Shown here: piece by piece, positions 7,222 through 15,579 of the stretch
How positions within the stretch are numbered: the stretch's first letter is position 1
How the letters are laid out: each line of letters starts with the position of its first letter
Assembly: GCA_019418025.1 (NCBI GenBank)
Contig: DYCR01000019.1
Location: forward strand, 1-37,822
DNA: 37,822 nt
Source: Clostridiales bacterium
GTDB lineage: Bacteria > Bacillota > Clostridia > Oscillospirales > Oscillospiraceae
Direction of reading: 5' to 3'
Notes under the pieces: model-generated
Databases searched by the model: none
Told to the model about the DNA's origin: nothing
The model's input: only the letters and a program-made list of their open reading frames with translations
Translations under genes and position numbers: made by a program

Positions 7222-9195
7222 TTACTGAGCGCTGGGGATGGATGCATAGACGATTGCACGAGCGAAGTCCCAGAAGGAGTTCTGCTCATAACCCTCCAGC
7301 CAAGTGGGCACTGCAGTAACATAGATGTTGCTGTACAGGGGGATCTCGGGAAGCATCTCATTCCAACGAACGATGTACTGCTGCCACAGCTTCAGATAGC
7401 TGTCGTAGTCACCGGGCTTGACATCATAGACCATTCTCATGGACAGGTCATCCAGACCGCCTTCGCCCATGTCGAACAGGTAGTTGCCGTTGACACCCTT
7501 GGAGACGTACTCTTCTTTATCGGTCCAGTTGAAGGCATAGTCATAGATAGAGGAGTTCCAGCCGGTAGCCAGGTTCAGCATGCCGTACTCGGGGGGAACC
7601 TTCTTGCCGTCGCCGTCTCTGTGGTAGATGGCATTCAGAACACCGCTGAAGTCGCCGGTGGTCTTAACGATCTCCATGCCGGACTTCTTCACTGCATCAG
7701 ACTCAGACAGCATGATAGACAGCAGGTCGGACACGGGGTTGTTGTCGGTGCTGAACCAGTCGATCTGCAGAGGCAGCAGCTTCTTGCCGCCCACATCGAT
7801 GGCGCCGTCCTTGTTGACGTCCAGATCGGTGACATCCTTGTAGCGCAGGCCGTTGCCGTCCCACTGCTCGCCCTTTTCATTCAGGGTCCAGCCGCCCTTA
7901 TCGAGCTCTGCGTTTGCAGCGTCAACGTCGTAAGCGTAGCTGTTCAGGTTGTCAGCCAGGAAGTCCTTGGAGTCCTTGTACATCTGCATAGCAGTTGCGT
8001 AGGGAGCGTTCACAACACTGCCCCAGCCCTGGCAGAACTTCTGTACGAACTCTTCACGGTTCAGCAGCTGAGCAACAGCGTGGCGGACCTCAACGAACTG
8101 AGTGGGGCCCACGTCGCACAGGAACTGCAGCTTGCCGTAACCGGCGCGGTCAAACTTCAGCGCAGTGAAGGGAGCGCCGTTTTCGATCATATCCATCAGG
8201 GTGTTGATTTCCTTACCCTCGGACAGGTTTGCGTACATATCCATGCCGCCGGTCTTGAGGTTATCGGCCCAAGTTGCGGGCATTGCACGGACGATAACGA
8301 GAGTCTGGATAGAAGGCTTCTGCCCCTCGAAGTTGCCGGCATAGTTGGGGTTGATGTCCAGAGTGATCTGGCTGGTAGCCGGATCATACTTGGTGATCTG
8401 GTAGGGGCCGGCAGAAACAAAGCCGTCAACCGCAGCCATGGACTTGCGGAAGTGTGCCTCGATGTCAGCAGCCTGCAGGGTCACAGCCTCACCGTCCTTG
8501 GTGATGTAAGCGCCCTGACCGTCATCGGCAACGCCGTAGCCCTCGCCGATCCAGAACTCAGCGTTCCAAGGAGATACGCCGGCATAGGTGTCAGCATAGT
8601 AGTACTGAGCATAGTCAGGAACGATGGTCAGGCTGAAGGTGTAGTCGTCGATCAGACGCAGACCGGAAACATAAGGCGTTTCACCGGCATAGGAAGCAGC
8701 TGCGCCAACGATCTGATCCTGAGAAGCGGTCTTGAACTGCAGACCGGAAGCAGCAGGAGTACATTGCAGCAGTGTCTTGAACACGTAGTCAGCAGCAGTG
8801 ATGGGATCACCGTTGTTGAACTTCAGACCCTCGTTGATGGTAATGGTGTAGGTAGCGGAGCCGTCCTCGTTGTCGGTACGCTTCCACTCCTTCATAACGG
8901 TGGGGTTATCTACATAGATACCGTCGCGATTCATGACCATGGTGCCGTAGTCGTTGACCAGCTTGTCAACCATCATATCGGAAGCACCGTTGGTGACTAC
9001 GCCGCCGGTGAAGTCACCGGTCAGCTCGGTGGAATCGCCCAGAACAAGCTTATTTTCAGTGTGTACAGGAGCAGCTACGCTGCCATCGGGGGTAGACGCT
9101 GAAGGATCTGTGGTTGCAGGATCGGTGTTGCCGCCGCAGGCAGCCATTCCCAAAACCATAACGCCAGTCAACAGCGACGCAATGAGTTTTTTCAT
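7222..9195 (-). CDS. oppA: Peptide ABC transporter substrate-binding lipoprotein (OppA/DppA, SBP_bac_5 family)
   Basis: 657 residues from ATG 9195. A second ATG six bases upstream is only two bases from AAGGAGG, too close for good initiation. It has a lipoprotein signal peptide with lipobox GMAAC (Cys about residue 20), then a Thr/Ser/Pro linker. Family 5 features include the segment TYTITINEGLKFNNGDPITAADY and the later GPYQITKYD. It is anchored outside the cell and delivers peptides to OppBC. A calcium-loop-like stretch DVNKDGAID (coding 7795-7821) sits in the middle. It is first in the operon and separated from oppB by hairpins. The specific ligand (di- or oligopeptide, or another oligomer) cannot be told. 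Confidence 0.93.
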   Translation of the reverse strand: MKKLIASLLTGVMVLGMAACGGNTDPATTDPSASTPDGSVAAPVHTENKLVLGDSTELTGDFTGGVVTNGASDMMVDKLVNDYGTMVMNRDGIYVDNPTVMKEWKRTDNEDGSATYTITINEGLKFNNGDPITAADYVFKTLLQCTPAASGLQFKTASQDQIVGAAASYAGETPYVSGLRLIDDYTFSLTIVPDYAQYYYADTYAGVSPWNAEFWIGEGYGVADDGQGAYITKDGEAVTLQAADIEAHFRKSMAAVDGFVSAGPYQITKYDPATSQITLDINPNYAGNFEGQKPSIQTLVIVRAMPATWADNLKTGGMDMYANLSEGKEINTLMDMIENGAPFTALKFDRAGYGKLQFLCDVGPTQFVEVRHAVAQLLNREEFVQKFCQGWGSVVNAPYATAMQMYKDSKDFLADNLNSYAYDVDAANAELDKGGWTLNEKGEQWDGNGLRYKDVTDLDVNKDGAIDVGGKKLLPLQIDWFSTDNNPVSDLLSIMLSESDAVKKSGMEIVKTTGDFSGVLNAIYHRDGDGKKVPPEYGMLNLATGWNSSIYDYAFNWTDKEEYVSKGVNGNYLFDMGEGGLDDLSMRMVYDVKPGDYDSYLKLWQQYIVRWNEMLPEIPLYSNIYVTAVPTWLEGYEQNSFWDFARAIVYASIPSAQ

Positions 9196-9462
9196 TTTCA
9201 TTTCCTCCTTAACATTCTTGACCGGAATCCGGCCTGCTATAATAATTGGTCGTGCATTGCACCATCAAATTATTAACGTACGAAGCACCCTCTGCCCAAA
9301 TGGATTCTGCCGGGCATGTGTGCATCAGGGGATCTGCTCCCCTGCAATCTGACCGCCGGACCGGCCGAGCCGATGCGGATCGATCTGTTCAGGCGGCGCC
9401 TGCCGGAGCAGAGAAAAATCCTGCCTGCCGGTGTAGGTCTCACCCAACTTTGAATTGAACTT

Positions 9463-9491
9463 ACTATACCATATTACAAAGGCATAATCAA
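9463..9491 (-). promoter_or_regulatory. Putative promoter of the opp operon
   Basis: On the minus strand, TTGATT (plus 9486-9491), a 17-base spacer and TATAGT (plus 9463-9468). It would give a 5' leader of about 260 bases before oppA. A second weaker candidate (TTGATG ... TTATTATAG) lies nearer the gene, around 9235-9265, over a small palindrome GTGCATTGCAC. Confidence 0.55.
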
Positions 9492-9945
9492 TGACTTTTT
9501 GCAATTTTATTTCTAAAAATTGCGAACTTGTTTGTTTGCACGAAAGAGCCGTCTATTGCACGCACCTTTTTAGTTAAATCGTATATCTTTTTCAATCTTA
9601 TCTTTATTTTATGAATTTTCCATCGGAAAATGTGCATTTATACGCTTTTTTTATGAATTGAATTTGAAAATCCGATCCCTTCATTTTACATAAAATCCTG
9701 CAAAACAGAGATTTTTTTGGTATCGTCTGCAAGGGCAATCCATTTTGCATTCATTTGTCCGTGTCAAAAATACATTTTTGCAATTCAAGACATTCTCTTC
9801 TTGCATTTTTAATATTTTTCATACCAGATTCCCCCGATTCTCCCCCTCCCGGAGGGCCATTTCTCCCTCATTCCCCGACAGGCACACAATTCGACCCTTT
9901 TTGTCCGCCTCAAGCCGCACGTCCCTGCATCATCCGATGCATACA
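9492..9945. other. Gene-free AT-rich interval
   Basis: About 450 bases, T-rich on the plus strand, with no open frame that resembles a protein. It separates the opp promoter from the hairpin repeat cluster. I see no recognisable RNA gene or riboswitch. Confidence 0.5.
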
Positions 9946-9949
9946 AAAA

Positions 9950-10206
9950 GAGCCGCCCTTGCAGGCGGCTCCTTTGAGACTGTCCGAAAACCCTTTCAGG
10001 GCTTTCGAACAATTTTTGCAGCCTGACCCGCGCATAATTTTTCCGTCTTTGACGGAAAAATTCCACACTCTCAGGCAGAGCAGTATTTTCCCCGAGGTAC
10101 ACGCCCCCGTGGAAAATGATTTTTATTTTATTTGCCGCTGAAGCGGCAAACTCGGGCAGACTATTTTGACAAGCTGAGCTTGCCGCCCTTGCAGGCGGCT
10201 CCTTTG
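9950..10206. repeat. Cluster of palindromes bounded by a 25-bp direct repeat
   Basis: The same 25 bases (starting GCCGCCCTTGCAGGCGGCTC) occur at 9952-9976 and 10182-10206; each forms its own hairpin. Between them are more perfect palindromes: a 12-bp stem at 10036-10047/10051-10062, TTGCCGCT/AGCGGCAA near 10131-10148, and CAAGCT/AGCTTG near 10170-10181. The right copy lies directly after the AzgA stop and may act as its terminator. The arrangement resembles an extragenic palindromic repeat (REP/BIME-like) family. Confidence 0.7.
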
Positions 10207-10215
10207 CAGGCTCGA

Positions 10216-11628
10216 TCAATGTGTCAGGAAGAACATCGCCGTGAACAGTGCGGTCACAACCCACGTTCCCACGTTGACCTTCTTGATATTTCCGGTGAAG
10301 ATCTGGATGATCACATAGGAGATCATGCCGAATCCGATGCCGAAGGAAATGTTATAGGTAAAGGGCATCATGCTCATGGTCAGAAATGCGGGGACAGCCG
10401 TTGCGCAGTCATCCCAGTGGATGTCACGCACGCAGCCGATCATCAGAACACCCACGTAGATCAGTGCCGCAGAATAGGCGCACGCAGGGATCAGCGCCGC
10501 AATGGGAGACAGGAACAACGCCACAAAGAACAGCACACCCGTGACCACTGCGGTCAGGCCGGATCTGCCGCCTGCCGCCACACCGGCAGAGGCCTCCACA
10601 AAGGTGGTGACCGTCGAGGTGCCGCAGACTGCACCGGTACAGGTGGCAATGGCGTCGGCCATCATGGCCTTGTTCATGTTGGGGACCTCTTCCCGTCCGG
10701 TTTCGTCCTTTACCAGCATGTTGCCGCCACGGCATGCGCCGTACAGGGTGCCCATGGTGTCGAACATGTCCACCATGCAGAACGCCAGTGCGCAGGTGAT
10801 GAACGCAAGGATCATACCGCCCATGGTATGCCCCTCCACACTCAGATAGCCGGAGAAGTCAAAGCCCTTGGTGAACACCACGCCGAAGGATTCGTTGAAA
10901 AATGCCTTGAACGCATCCAGGGGATTGAGAGAAGCACCGGCAAGGAAACCGTCGTAAAAGCCGGGGATGGTAAAGCCCAGTGCATAGTAAACAGCGGTGC
11001 CGCCCAGAATCGCCCACAGGATCGCACCCCGAACATTCTTTTTGGACATGATCGCAATGGCGATCAGCGCCCCCACCGTCACCAGAAGCGGCATGATATC
11101 GGCCCAGCTTGCGCTGCCCAGTACGTTGAAGGACGCAAGGCCCACGCAGGTCGCCGAGTTGTTGACCACCAGACCGGAATTTTGCAGACCCAGAAATGCG
11201 ATAAACAGACCGATGCCCGCCGGAACGGCATGCTTGACTGCATCGGGGATGGCATCAAAAATGATGCGGCGCAGACCCGTGACCGTCAGCATGATGAACA
11301 GCAGACCGTCTGCCAGAACGAACAGCAGTGCGTTTGCATAGCTGAAGCCCAGTCCCAGACATACCGTGTAGACAAAGTAGGCATTCAGACCCATGCCCGG
11401 TGCCTGAGCCAGAGGCAGACCCGCCATCAGACCGATCAGCAGTGTGCCGATGACCGCCGGGACACCCGTTGCGATGTACGCCGCACCGAAGGATACCCCC
11501 TCCAGCTGAGAGAACATGCCGGGATTGACCATCAGGATGTAGGCCATCGCCATGAATGTGGTGACACCGGCCGCAATTTCCGTGCGCACCGTGGTGCCTT
11601 TTTCAGAAAGTCTAAAAAACTTTTCCAT
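10216..11628 (-). CDS. NCS2-family purine permease (AzgA-like adenine/guanine/hypoxanthine transporter)
   Basis: 470 residues. Start chosen at ATG 11628 (MEKFFRLSEKGT), since GGAGG overlaps the more upstream ATG at 11640. The opening KGTTVRTEIAAGVTTFMAMAY followed by ILMVNP is diagnostic for the AzgA/PbuG branch of nucleobase permeases. Conserved segments NAYFVYTVC and the later Ser/Thr-rich GTSTVTTFVEASAGVAAGGRSG follow. About 12 hydrophobic segments are visible. It imports purine bases by proton symport. It is monocistronic, with its own promoter and a hairpin repeat directly after the stop. No purine riboswitch is apparent in the short leader. Confidence 0.94.
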   Translation of the reverse strand: MEKFFRLSEKGTTVRTEIAAGVTTFMAMAYILMVNPGMFSQLEGVSFGAAYIATGVPAVIGTLLIGLMAGLPLAQAPGMGLNAYFVYTVCLGLGFSYANALLFVLADGLLFIMLTVTGLRRIIFDAIPDAVKHAVPAGIGLFIAFLGLQNSGLVVNNSATCVGLASFNVLGSASWADIMPLLVTVGALIAIAIMSKKNVRGAILWAILGGTAVYYALGFTIPGFYDGFLAGASLNPLDAFKAFFNESFGVVFTKGFDFSGYLSVEGHTMGGMILAFITCALAFCMVDMFDTMGTLYGACRGGNMLVKDETGREEVPNMNKAMMADAIATCTGAVCGTSTVTTFVEASAGVAAGGRSGLTAVVTGVLFFVALFLSPIAALIPACAYSAALIYVGVLMIGCVRDIHWDDCATAVPAFLTMSMMPFTYNISFGIGFGMISYVIIQIFTGNIKKVNVGTWVVTALFTAMFFLTH

Positions 11629-11661
11629 AACTTCCTCCATTTTTTCGTTTTTGCCTTGAAA

Positions 11662-11690
11662 AGTATATCACGCATCAATTTCCTTGTCAA
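11662..11690 (-). promoter_or_regulatory. Promoter of the purine permease gene
   Basis: On the minus strand, TTGACA (plus 11685-11690), a 17-base spacer and TATACT (plus 11662-11667), about 30 bases before the gene. A near-consensus housekeeping promoter. Confidence 0.75.
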
Positions 11691-11734
11691 CGAATCCGGC
11701 AGATTCCCCGCCCCCAAAGAATCCGGCTTTTCCC

Positions 11735-11763
11735 TTGACGATTTCCTGCAAATATGATAGAAT
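11735..11763 (+). promoter_or_regulatory. Promoter of tRNA-Leu
   Basis: TTGACG (11735-11740), a 17-base spacer, then TAGAAT (11758-11763). Transcription would start about six bases before the mature tRNA 5' end. Confidence 0.75.
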
Positions 11764-11775
11764 CTCTGGTGATAA

Positions 11776-11862
11776 GTCGCTGTGGTGGAATCGGTAGACA
11801 CAGGGGACTTAAAATCCCCCGGTAGAAATACTGTACGGGTTCGACTCCCGTCAGCGGCACCA
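11776..11862 (+). tRNA. tRNA-Leu (anticodon UAA)
   Basis: 87 bases including an encoded CCA. The acceptor stem is GTCGCTG with CAGCGGC (one G-T pair). The anticodon stem-loop is GGGGA-CTTAAAA-TCCCC with TAA as the anticodon. A long variable arm, as expected for class II tRNA, and a T-loop GGTTCGACTCC are present. It has its own promoter and terminator. Confidence 0.97.
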
Positions 11863-11905
11863 AAAGAGAGCCTCAGGGCGCGTTACGCGTCAGAGGCTCT
11901 CTTTT
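11862..11905 (+). terminator. Terminator of tRNA-Leu
   Basis: A 13-bp stem (11862-11874 with 11893-11905) with an inner GCGCG/CGCG helix, ending in CTTTTG. It begins in the last base of the tRNA CCA end. Confidence 0.8.
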
Positions 11906-11946
11906 GTTCGTTTCTCTATATTATAATGTATAGACCCGTGATGCAA

Positions 11947-12492
11947 TCAGCGGGCCGCACCATAAAACAGCAGGGAAAACCACGTCACCACGTTCTCACC
12001 ATACTGAAAGGCAAGCCCCTGCTCCTCGATCACACCCAGAAGATTGATCCCATGGCTTTCCACACAGGGGTGCATCCGCTCCGGCAGCCGACAGGGCTCC
12101 CCGTCCAAAATGGCGCACCGCTCGCACTGGGCGCAGGCCTCGGTGGATAGGATATACGGCTCCACCCCCTGCCCACGGATCAGATCCCGCACCTGATTGG
12201 TGATTTTCTCGTGGTCGAACCGTGTTTTCAGTGTCTCATCAATGTCGGCAATGCTGCTCACCTCGGTGATCGTGGAGATCATCAGGCAGTTTTCAAAGGC
12301 CTGACACTTGCGTTTGCAGGCATCCACCGAGCCCACCCCCGGGGGACATGCCCAGCTCCTGCCGTACATGGGACATTCGTGCTGGCAGATCCAGCGGACC
12401 CGCTCAGAAAATTCCAGCTGCATGGGGTCAAGAAACGCATACGCATACAGCGGCAATTCCGCCAGCTGCTGCTCCAGTAATTCCTGATTCAT
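11947..12492 (-). CDS. DUF2284 cysteine-rich, probable metal-binding protein
   Basis: 181 residues from ATG 12492; the open frame extends further upstream, but the ATG overlaps the phosphatase stop as ATGA with GGAGG at normal spacing. It holds the DUF2284 Cys pattern: CQHECPMYGRSWACPP, then CKRKC, and a second cluster CAQCERC...C near residue 130, which suggests iron-sulfur or other metal binding. The biochemical role of the family is unknown. It is co-translated with the upstream LMW-PTP gene. Confidence 0.88.
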   Translation of the reverse strand: MNQELLEQQLAELPLYAYAFLDPMQLEFSERVRWICQHECPMYGRSWACPPGVGSVDACKRKCQAFENCLMISTITEVSSIADIDETLKTRFDHEKITNQVRDLIRGQGVEPYILSTEACAQCERCAILDGEPCRLPERMHPCVESHGINLLGVIEEQGLAFQYGENVVTWFSLLFYGAAR

Positions 12493-12926
12493 CGGCTTGT
12501 CTCCTCCAAGATCCGCCGGCATCCGGCATAGATATCCTGCCACGTGGCAGAAAAATCCCCTGTGTACCAAGGGTCTGCTACGTCGCGGTCCAGCAGAGGG
12601 CGGCATTTTTCCTGCCATTTCTCCGGGAACATCCGTCGGAGCCACCTCTGATTGCTGCTGTCCATGTAATAGATCCGGTCGTAGTGCTCAAGATCCGCCT
12701 CGGTGATCTGTCGAGCGCGATGGCCTGCGCAGGCGATGCCGTGCTTTGCAAGCTCTGTCTTCGCCGGAGGATACACGCCGTTTCCAAGCTCCTCGGTGCT
12801 GACCGCCGCCGAGGCCACCTCGTACCGGTCCTCCACCCCCGCCTTTTTTGCCATATCCTTAAAAATAAACTCCCCCATAGGACTGCGGCAGATGTTCCCA
12901 TGGCAGACAAACAGTATTTTCGTCAT
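12489..12926 (-). CDS. Low-molecular-weight protein tyrosine phosphatase
   Basis: 145 residues from ATG 12926 (MTKILFVCHGNICRSPMGEF) with AAAGGAAG upstream. The catalytic P-loop CHGNICRS spans residues 8-15 and the general-acid region DPWYTGDF is near the C-terminus, so the enzyme looks intact. It removes phosphate from tyrosine in cytoplasmic proteins. It is the first gene of a two-gene unit with the DUF2284 gene. Its first codons are duplicated 7.1 kb away at 20055-20089, so the promoter, ribosome-binding site and start codon now used belong to the sequence next to the CRISPR block rather than to the likely original leader. Confidence 0.93.
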   Translation of the reverse strand: MTKILFVCHGNICRSPMGEFIFKDMAKKAGVEDRYEVASAAVSTEELGNGVYPPAKTELAKHGIACAGHRARQITEADLEHYDRIYYMDSSNQRWLRRMFPEKWQEKCRPLLDRDVADPWYTGDFSATWQDIYAGCRRILEETSR

Positions 12927-12927
12927 C
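12893..12927 (-). repeat. Left copy of island-flanking direct repeat (attachment-site-like)
   Basis: Bases 12893-12920 are identical over 28 positions to 20055-20082 (core CCCATGGCAGACAAACAGTA). With three mismatches in the next seven bases, the match extends to include the CAT that encodes the PTP start codon. It covers the PTP codons for the start of the catalytic P-loop. Confidence 0.85.
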
Positions 12928-13161
12928 GGCTTACTTCCTTTATCTTCTATTCGTTGTATCCCCGGCACGCACCGGACAAAGCCCGTTTTTTCAAAAGCGC
13001 CTTGGGCAATACTGTGATTGTATCACACCAAAGCGCGTTTGGCTATTCCCAATCCATCCCTCTTCAAATAGTACACGCCGTTTCAATCTGCCAAGCAAGA
13101 GATCTGCGCTCACCCCACTCCCTTGACTCAGATCTTCAGTCAGCGCTTGAGTTTTCTCTCT

Positions 13162-13227
13162 AAATCAATTGGTTTGATTTGTCGCCCGTGCTTATGGTGT
13201 GTCCCTTTTTCAATTTAATGTTAAATT
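13162..13227. promoter_or_regulatory. Two AT-rich palindromes upstream of the cas promoter
   Basis: AAATCAA-TTGGT-TTGATTT (13162-13180) and AATTTAA-TG-TTAAATT (13212-13227) lie 24-90 bases before the -35 box of the cas operon. They could bind a regulator; none is encoded in the island. Confidence 0.4.
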
Positions 13228-13250
13228 CAACCATTTATTTCTAATCTTGT

Positions 13251-13279
13251 TTGACTTTTTTGTGTATTTTACATATAAT
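13251..13279 (+). promoter_or_regulatory. Promoter of the cas operon
   Basis: TTGACT (13251-13256), 17 bases, then TATAAT (13274-13279): near-perfect housekeeping consensus. It lies about 115 bases before the cas3 start and shows that an in-frame start at 13251 is not used. Confidence 0.8.
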
Positions 13280-13394
13280 TTCTATGAAGATTCTGATTTG
13301 GCCGCCCTTATATAGTCGTTTTATCGGACATATTGCAGTGTATGATATGAAGTACATCCGAAATATCAGTTTTATTTGTACGGGAGGTGATCTC

Positions 13395-15548
13395 TTGAAC
13401 CATTCACAATTTTGGGCCCACCTAGCAGATGACGGGAGAACCGAAACGGTACAGCAGCATCTGACCGAAACCGCCCAACTAGCCGCCCAGTTTGCATCTG
13501 ACTTTGATGCACAGGATCAAGGATATTTGGCCGGATTGGCCCATGATATCGGCAAATTCAGCGTGGCATTTCAACAGCGGTTGGCAGGAGACCCACATCG
13601 GGTAGATCACTCTACTGCCGGAGCCTTTGAATGCGCAAAACTACGACAAATCTATGCCGCCATTTCCATCGCAGGTCATCATGGCGGATTACCCGATGGC
13701 GGCAGCAGAACGGATCATGTCGACCAGCCTACCATGTGGGGACGGTTAAACCGTGCGCAAAAAGGGATGTTGGAATCATATGCCGATTGGGTGAATGAAA
13801 TCCAACTCCCACAATCGTCTGTTCCTGATTTTTTACAAGGCCGCAGCCCTTCTCCCTACGACTTGGTATTTTTTACAAGAATGCTCTTTTCCTGTCTGGT
13901 GGATGCCGACTATCTGTGTACTGAGGCTTTTATGCTAGGGCATGAGCGTTTTAAACCCGACCTCAAAATGGTTGATCTGGAGCAAAAGCTCCGGCAATAC
14001 ATTTCCGGATGGTACCCGCCAAAAGGTGAACTGAATGTTCTGCGCTGTTCAATTTTAGATCGCTGCCGAGATAAAGGGGCGAACCAGAAACCCGGTCTTT
14101 TCACGCTCACCGTCCCAACAGGTGGCGGAAAGACCGTATCGTCCTTAGCCTTTGCACTCTCCCACGCACGGGTGAATGGTCTGAAACGGATCGTATATGT
14201 CATTCCATATACATCTATCATTGAGCAAAACACAAAAGTGTTCCGCGAAATCCTGGGAGAGAACGCGGTGCTGGAGCATCATAGTGGTGTGCTTTACGAT
14301 TTGGATCAAGAAGCGAATCCGGATTCCATGCGTATGGCACAAGCCACCGAAAACTGGGATCTTCCGGTCATTGTCACCACTGCCGTTCAGTTTTTTGATT
14401 CTCTTTTTTCCAATCGCTCCTCCAAGTGCCGCAAATTGCATCATTTATCAAACAGTGTCATTATTTTCGACGAAGCACAAATGCTGCCCATTCCGTACCT
14501 TCGTCCATGCATCCATGCGATCTCACAGCTTGTAGCTCATTACCACTCGTCGGCTGTGCTATGCACCGCAACCCAGCCAGCGCTGAAAGCCTTATTTCAG
14601 GAATTTTTGCCCGGCGTATCACCGGTAGAACTATGTCCCGAAGAAGTATTTCAATCATCTGCATTTCGGCGGGTCACATTCCGGAAAGCCGGACGGTTAA
14701 GCTGGGACCAGTTGGCAGCCGAGCTGAACGCAAAGCAGCAGGTCCTGTGCATCGTCAACAGTCGCAAAGGCGCGCAAGCGGTTTTCAGCCGTCTTACCGG
14801 CGAAGGATGCTTCCACTTATCGACCTTGATGTATCCGGCTCATCGTGAAACGGTCTTGGCAGAAATACGCAAAAGGCTCCAAGAAAACCGATCATGCCGG
14901 GTCGTTTCAACATCCTTAATCGAAGCCGGCGTAGATATTGATTTTCCCGAGGTATATCGAGAGGAAGCCGGTCTGGATTCTGTCCTCCAAGCAGCCGGGC
15001 GATGCAACCGGGAAGGAAGTCGAACCCCGTCTGACAGCATTGTCACCATCTTTCAGGCAGAAGCAAAACCTCCTGCGATTTTTTCCATTCCCATATGCGC
15101 CGGCAGTGAGGTTATAGAGCAATATGAGGACATTTCCAGTCAAGATGCAGTTGCTGACTATTTTCACCGGTTACTGGATTTGAAGGGAGCTTCCGCACAG
15201 GATCAGCAGGGGATTTTGCCGTTGATGAAAAGCGAATTGTTCCCATTCCGTAAAATCGCTGAAAGATTTCACCTGATTGACAGTCCCACTCGAAGGATTT
15301 ATATCCCACTGGAAGAGGGCGCTGATCTGATCGACCAACACCGAAAGGGGCAGTATAGCAAACAATTGTATCGTAAGCTCGGAAAATACGGCGTTGAAGT
15401 CTATGAGCCTCAGTTCGAAGCTTTGGATCGTGCCGGTGCCTTGGAACTGCTGTCGGATGGTTCCGCCATTTTGTTAGACACATCCGTCTACGACCCCCGG
15501 CAAGGATTGGCATTCTGTCAGGACAGTGGGAATGCATTTTTTATATAA
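13395..15548 (+). CDS. cas3: Cas3 helicase-nuclease, type I-C
   Basis: 717 residues from TTG 13395, chosen for GGGAGGTG five bases upstream and because upstream in-frame codons overlap the promoter. The HD nuclease domain comes first: HD at 50-51 (LAHDIGKF), DH at 71-72, HH at 95-96. The superfamily 2 helicase follows: Walker A PTGGGKT at 241-247, DEAQ box at 359-362 (VIIFDEAQML), motif V SLIEAGVDIDFPEV and motif VI QAAGRCNREG. Recruited by Cascade, it nicks, unwinds and degrades target DNA. All catalytic motifs appear intact. It is the first gene of the operon; the stop is 31 bases before cas5c. Confidence 0.96.
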   Translation: MNHSQFWAHLADDGRTETVQQHLTETAQLAAQFASDFDAQDQGYLAGLAHDIGKFSVAFQQRLAGDPHRVDHSTAGAFECAKLRQIYAAISIAGHHGGLPDGGSRTDHVDQPTMWGRLNRAQKGMLESYADWVNEIQLPQSSVPDFLQGRSPSPYDLVFFTRMLFSCLVDADYLCTEAFMLGHERFKPDLKMVDLEQKLRQYISGWYPPKGELNVLRCSILDRCRDKGANQKPGLFTLTVPTGGGKTVSSLAFALSHARVNGLKRIVYVIPYTSIIEQNTKVFREILGENAVLEHHSGVLYDLDQEANPDSMRMAQATENWDLPVIVTTAVQFFDSLFSNRSSKCRKLHHLSNSVIIFDEAQMLPIPYLRPCIHAISQLVAHYHSSAVLCTATQPALKALFQEFLPGVSPVELCPEEVFQSSAFRRVTFRKAGRLSWDQLAAELNAKQQVLCIVNSRKGAQAVFSRLTGEGCFHLSTLMYPAHRETVLAEIRKRLQENRSCRVVSTSLIEAGVDIDFPEVYREEAGLDSVLQAAGRCNREGSRTPSDSIVTIFQAEAKPPAIFSIPICAGSEVIEQYEDISSQDAVADYFHRLLDLKGASAQDQQGILPLMKSELFPFRKIAERFHLIDSPTRRIYIPLEEGADLIDQHRKGQYSKQLYRKLGKYGVEVYEPQFEALDRAGALELLSDGSAILLDTSVYDPRQGLAFCQDSGNAFFI

Positions 15549-15579
15549 TTTGAGATTTTATGCAGAAGGAAGTGTAAAA

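Noticed and set aside
9196..9462. Riboswitch before oppA
   Set aside because: Hairpins are present, but no conserved core of a class I know could be identified.
9809..10264. A 151-codon minus-strand frame
   Set aside because: It runs through the palindrome cluster, has no ribosome-binding site, and its residues follow from the hairpin repeats. It is best read as a non-coding repeat.
10132..11757. A 541-codon plus-strand frame opposite the purine permease
   Set aside because: It is the mirror of a clear AzgA gene; its composition is His/Gln/Arg-rich with no family resemblance.
13251..13394. Longer N-terminus for Cas3
   Set aside because: These codons overlap the promoter and leader, and the Shine-Dalgarno sequence sits before TTG 13395.
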